NCBI GenBank assembly: GCA_017853285.1
Contig: JAFMJU010000133.1
Span: 1-9,201, forward strand
Origin: Gemmataceae bacterium
GTDB taxonomy: Bacteria > Planctomycetota > Planctomycetia > Gemmatales > Gemmataceae
Length of the DNA: 9,201 nt
Reading direction: 5' to 3'
In this document: piece after piece, positions 6,532 through 9,201 of the stretch
Position numbering within the stretch: position 1 is the first letter of the stretch
Layout of the letters: every line of letters starts with the position of its first letter
Program-made: the position numbers and the translations under genes
The notes under the pieces: model-generated
Seen by the model: only the letters and a program-made list of their open reading frames with translations
The model's database searches: none
Told to the model about the DNA's origin: nothing

Positions 6532-7989
6532 ATGGACACAAGCCGGCAATTTTGCGGACGCACGCGGCGCGACTTTTTGTGGAACACCGGCGCGGGCTTT
6601 CCGGCGGTGGCTCTCTCGGGCATGCTGGGCAGCGACTTTTTGGCCCGGGCCACCCGCGCCGCCGATGGGACGCCCCTGGGCAACCCGCTGGCCCCCAAGA
6701 AGCCCCAAGGTGATGCCAAGGCCAAGGCGGTGATCTTTTTGTTCATGTACGGCGGCCCCAGCCACATGGACACCTTCGACTACAAGCCCAAGCTGTATCC
6801 GCTGGATGGCAAAACCATCCCGGTGAAGACCTTCGGCCGCGGCGGCCACAAGGACGGTGGCCGGGCGGTGGGCCCCAAGTGGCAGTTCAAGCCGGGCGGC
6901 CAGTGCGGCAAGATGATCTCCGACCTGTTCCCCAACCTGCGGGAGCGCGCGGATGACATCGCCTTCATCCACAGCTTCCACGCCGAAAGCCCCATCCACG
7001 GCTCGGCCATGCTGATGATGAACTCGGGGCGCCTCTTGTCAGGCCATCCGGCGCTGGGGTCGTGGGTGAACTATGGGCTGGGCACGCTGAATGAGAACCT
7101 GCCCGGTTTTGTGGTGATGCTGGACAAGACCGGCGGGCCCATCTCGGGCGCCAAGAACTGGTCGAGCGGGTACATGCCGGCGGCCTACCAGGGCACCATC
7201 CTGCGGGCCAACGGGCCCACCATCAACGACCTGACCCTGCATGAGGGGATGACCCCGGCCAACCAGCGTCGGTTGCTGGACCGCCTTGCCGAGAAGAACC
7301 ACGAGCATCTGGCGACGCGGACCGACAACAGCGAACTGGCGGCACGGTTGTCGAGCTTCGAGCTGGCTTACCGCATGCAGGCCACAGCCCCGGAGGTGGC
7401 GGATTTTGGCAAGGAAGACGCGCGCACGCTGGCGATGTATGGCATCGACAAGCCGCGCACCGAGGATTTCGGGCGCAAGTGCCTGCTTGCCCGGCGGCTG
7501 GTGGAGCGTGGGGTGCGCTTCATCCAGATCTACTCGGGCGGCGCCCACAACGATGACAACTGGGATGCCCACACCGACATGGTGGCCAACCATGGCAAGC
7601 ACGCCGGCAACACCGACCTGCCCATCGCGGGCCTGCTGGCTGACCTGAAGCAGCGTGGCATGCTGGACAGCACGCTGATCGTCTGGGGTGGCGAGTTCGG
7701 CCGTCAGCCCACCGCCGAATACGGCCAGGGTAGCGGACGCGACCACAACGCCTATGGCTTCACCATGTGGATGGCCGGCGGCGGCATCAAGGGCGGCGTG
7801 AGTGTGGGTGCCACCGACGAGCTGGGTGCCGCGGCGGTGGAAGACCGGTTCCATGTGAAGAACCTGCACGCCACCGTGCTGGACCGCCTGGGGCTGGACC
7901 CGAACAACCTGAGCTACTTCTTCGGCGGCCTGGACCAGAAGCTGGTGGGCGTGGAGCCGGTGGAGCCGATCAAGAAAATCATGGCCTGA
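6532..7989 (+). CDS. DUF1501 protein (alkaline phosphatase/sulfatase-like), Tat-exported
   Basis: This 485-residue protein opens with a twin-arginine signal, T11-R12-R13-D-F-L, followed by a hydrophobic stretch to about residue 33 and an Ala-rich end near residues 38-44. The rest is a DUF1501 domain, a family distantly related to alkaline phosphatases and sulfatases. Likely metal or active-site segments are GGPSHMD (H78, D80), GGAHNDDNWDAH (H339, D341, D342, D345, H347), WGGEFGR (385-391) and GRDHN (D404, H405). Tat export would suit a protein that folds with its metals in the cytoplasm. It begins 50 nt after the PSCyt1/DUF1549/DUF1553 gene, the usual neighbour, so the two very probably act together outside the cytoplasm. 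The substrate is unknown; sulfated or phosphorylated glycans are possible given the fold. No truncation or missing motif is seen. The longer start at 6436 is rejected because of the ribosome site and Tat signal. Confidence 0.95.
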   Translation: MDTSRQFCGRTRRDFLWNTGAGFPAVALSGMLGSDFLARATRAADGTPLGNPLAPKKPQGDAKAKAVIFLFMYGGPSHMDTFDYKPKLYPLDGKTIPVKTFGRGGHKDGGRAVGPKWQFKPGGQCGKMISDLFPNLRERADDIAFIHSFHAESPIHGSAMLMMNSGRLLSGHPALGSWVNYGLGTLNENLPGFVVMLDKTGGPISGAKNWSSGYMPAAYQGTILRANGPTINDLTLHEGMTPANQRRLLDRLAEKNHEHLATRTDNSELAARLSSFELAYRMQATAPEVADFGKEDARTLAMYGIDKPRTEDFGRKCLLARRLVERGVRFIQIYSGGAHNDDNWDAHTDMVANHGKHAGNTDLPIAGLLADLKQRGMLDSTLIVWGGEFGRQPTAEYGQGSGRDHNAYGFTMWMAGGGIKGGVSVGATDELGAAAVEDRFHVKNLHATVLDRLGLDPNNLSYFFGGLDQKLVGVEPVEPIKKIMA

Positions 7990-8003
7990 CCTTTTGGCCA
8001 TGG
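7979..8003 (+). promoter_or_regulatory. Hairpin enclosing the DUF1501 stop codon and the kinase start codon
   Basis: TCATGGCC (7979-7986) pairs with GGCCATGG (7996-8003), giving 8 pairs including one U-G, with a 9-nt loop. The loop begins with the TGA stop (7987-7989) of the DUF1501 gene, and the second strand contains the ATG (8000-8002) of the kinase. No Shine-Dalgarno is visible for the kinase. A ribosome finishing the upstream gene would open the stem, so this looks like a translational coupling device. Part of the 5' strand is constrained by coding, so chance pairing is possible. Confidence 0.4.
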
Positions 8004-8917
8004 CGTTTGCCTGCGATGTGCTGGGGTTGGGCTGCCTGGCGGTGGATGAACTGCTGGTGCTGCCGGCGTTTCCCGCGCCGGACACCAAAACCCGGCTGAT
8101 CTCGCGGGACCGGCAGGGCGGGGGGCTGACTGGCAACGCGCTGGTGGCCGCCGCCCGACTGGGCGCCCGCTGCGCTTATGCTGGCCCACTGGGCACGGAT
8201 GCCGATTCGCAATTTTTGCGCGATTTGTACACCCGCGAGGGGATCGACCTCAGCCGGTCGCAAACCACGCCAGCGGCCAGTCCCATCCGCAGCACCATTT
8301 TGGTGGACAAGGGCACCAACACCCGCACGATCCTGTTCGATCTGGCCGGCTCGGTGGGGTGCCCGGATGACTGGCCCCCGGAGGAGGTGATCCGGGGAGC
8401 ACGGGTGCTGTTTGTCGATCATTACGGTGTTGAGGGGATGACTCGCGCGGCCCGCATTGCCCGTGCTGCCGGCATTCCGGTGGTGGCGGATCTGGAACGG
8501 AATGAATGGCCGGGTTTTGGGGACCTGCTGGCCTTGGTGGATCATCTGATCGTCACCCGCACCTTCGCCACGAAGCTGACCGGCGAGACAGACCCGGCGC
8601 GGGCGGTGGAGAAATTGTGGACGGCTGACCGGGAAGTGGTGGTGGTCACCTGCGGGGAGCAGGGGTGCCACTACCGGGACCGAAGCGGCGAGGCGGGGCA
8701 CTGGCCGTCCTTCGAGGTAGAGGTGGTGGACACCACCGGCTGCGGCGACGCCTTCCACGGCAGCTACGCGGCCGACCTGGCCAGGGGTTTGCCGCTGCGG
8801 GAACGGCTCAGGCGGGCCAGCGCCACGGCGGCGCTGAAGGCGGGACATCTGGGAGCGCAGCGGGGATTGCCGACGCGGGAGCAGGTGGATGGGTTTTTGC
8901 GGGGGAGGGATGGGTGA
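8000..8917 (+). CDS. PfkB/ribokinase-family carbohydrate kinase
   Basis: This 305-residue cytoplasmic protein transfers phosphate from ATP to a sugar or similar alcohol; the substrate cannot be told from sequence alone. The N-terminal strand GLGCLAVDELL places a likely substrate-binding Asp at D16. The first PfkB region is Q39-G-G-G42 with N46 and ARLG at 52-55. The second PfkB signature is DTTGCGDAF at 244-252, with D250 as the expected catalytic base and the anion-hole GxGD present as G-C-G-D. Length is normal for the family. I choose the ATG at 8000, 10 nt after the DUF1501 stop; a TTG at 7994 would add two residues. Neither has a clear ribosome site, and a hairpin covers the ATG, so coupling to the upstream gene is likely. 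Position suggests it handles a sugar released by the exported pair, which is inference. Sugar, sulfosugar and nucleoside kinases of this fold all remain possible. Confidence 0.92.
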   Translation: MAFACDVLGLGCLAVDELLVLPAFPAPDTKTRLISRDRQGGGLTGNALVAAARLGARCAYAGPLGTDADSQFLRDLYTREGIDLSRSQTTPAASPIRSTILVDKGTNTRTILFDLAGSVGCPDDWPPEEVIRGARVLFVDHYGVEGMTRAARIARAAGIPVVADLERNEWPGFGDLLALVDHLIVTRTFATKLTGETDPARAVEKLWTADREVVVVTCGEQGCHYRDRSGEAGHWPSFEVEVVDTTGCGDAFHGSYAADLARGLPLRERLRRASATAALKAGHLGAQRGLPTREQVDGFLRGRDG

Positions 8918-8931
8918 GGTTATTTTTTTGA

Positions 8932-8956
8932 TGGGCCAAGTTGGCGAAAAGGCCCA
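8932..8956 (+). other. Hairpin between the kinase and the membrane-protein gene
   Basis: TGGGCC (8932-8937) pairs perfectly with GGCCCA (8951-8956) around a 13-nt loop. A run of seven T lies before the stem (8923-8929), not after it, so it is not a rho-independent terminator in the plus direction. In the minus direction the stem would be followed by A residues, so it is not one there either. It touches the ribosome site of the next gene and might affect its access. Confidence 0.3.
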
Positions 8957-8961
8957 GGGGA
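8956..8961 (+). promoter_or_regulatory. Ribosome binding site of the partial membrane-protein gene
   Basis: AGGGGA stands 7 nt before the GTG at 8969 and 13 nt before the in-frame ATG at 8975. The spacing favours GTG as the start. Confidence 0.5.
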
Positions 8962-8968
8962 TATTTCT

Positions 8969-9201
8969 GTGAAAATGCGGCTCAACATCCCGCGAGTGAT
9001 CGCCAGTTTGCTCGCCCTGGGGGCCTGTTTTTGGGGAATTATTCTGTCCCCTGTGATTGCTCAGACAACTGAAAAGCCGATGGTTCTTCTGACTCTTGGC
9101 CCCGGTTATGTTGTCACGCTGTGTTACTTGATTTTGGTGTTTATTCCTCCTGCCCTGCCGGCCCGTCTGCTCATTTGGGGCCTATCAGTTCTGGTTCAGG
9201 G
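8969..9201 (+). CDS. Small membrane protein of unknown function (partial, runs off the right edge)
   Basis: A frame opening at GTG 8969 (alternatively ATG 8975) continues for 77 codons plus two bases without a stop to the window edge. The start KMRLNIPR is basic. Hydrophobic segments follow at about residues 10-31, 38-61 and 66-76, with a short polar break TTEK at 33-36. This gives at least two, probably three, membrane spans. The first segment ends in VIAQ and could instead be a cleaved signal. I do not recognise the family. It begins 51 nt after the kinase stop on the same strand and may belong to the same transcript. Its codons are richer in A/T than those of the upstream genes. Confidence 0.65.
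   Translation, partial: MKMRLNIPRVIASLLALGACFWGIILSPVIAQTTEKPMVLLTLGPGYVVTLCYLILVFIPPALPARLLIWGLSVLVQ

Noticed and set aside
4964..6541. 525-codon minus-strand open frame opposite the PSCyt1/DUF1549/DUF1553 gene
   Set aside because: The plus strand carries all the family motifs here. The minus frame is His/Gln/Arg-rich, as expected from the complement of a GC-rich gene.
7039..8136. 365-codon minus-strand open frame opposite the DUF1501 gene and kinase
   Set aside because: It spans the junction of two well-supported plus-strand genes and has the composition of a shadow frame.
8921..8956. Rho-independent terminator after the kinase (T-run and GGGCC/GGCCC stem)
   Set aside because: The T-run comes before the stem, not after it, and neither strand gives stem followed by T.
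8931..8972. 13-codon open frame ATG 8931 to TGA 8970-8972 as a leader peptide
   Set aside because: It overlaps the start of the membrane gene and has no clear ribosome site or attenuator-like codon run. It is too short to support.

Overview
The window looks like chromosomal DNA from a GC-rich member of the Planctomycetota-Verrucomicrobiota (PVC) group, with Planctomycetota slightly favoured. The evidence is a PSCyt1-DUF1549-DUF1553 protein followed by a DUF1501 protein, a pair abundant in that group. Divergent to them is a giant Thr/Ser/Gly-rich beta-strand-repeat protein whose N-terminus carries a LEER-x-NPA motif of the kind seen on very large PVC surface proteins. No marker in the window fixes the genus.

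Layout. Bases 1-3651 are one uninterrupted minus-strand reading frame: the first 1217 residues of the giant repeat protein, whose C-terminus lies beyond the left edge. The long plus-strand open frames in this stretch are shadows of its repetitive, stop-poor sequence. Bases 3652-4045 are a divergent intergenic region with an AT-rich island, a plausible promoter, a 14-bp palindrome, a spaced direct repeat and a leader that can fold in two alternative ways. From 4046 rightward there is a tight plus-strand cluster: PSCyt1/DUF1549/DUF1553 protein (4046-6481), Tat-exported DUF1501 protein (6532-7989), PfkB-family sugar kinase (8000-8917), and the start of a small membrane protein (8969 to the right edge). 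Gaps are 50, 10 and 51 bases, so at least the first three genes are probably co-transcribed.

How the genes may work together. The first two products carry export signals (a short Sec-like signal and a twin-arginine signal) and form the common PVC pair of a c-type-haem protein and an alkaline-phosphatase/sulfatase-like protein. Their biochemical role is not settled; work on extracellular or periplasmic polysaccharide is a common suggestion. The adjoining cytoplasmic PfkB kinase would fit phosphorylation of a released sugar, but this is inference from position only. An 8-bp hairpin holds the kinase start codon in its stem and the upstream stop codon in its loop, suggesting that kinase translation depends on translation of the DUF1501 gene.

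I found no tRNA, rRNA, CRISPR array, insertion sequence or convincing rho-independent terminator. The most unusual items are the repeat protein with its conserved N-terminal motif, the start-codon hairpin, the alternative leader hairpins and the kinase's placement in this cluster.
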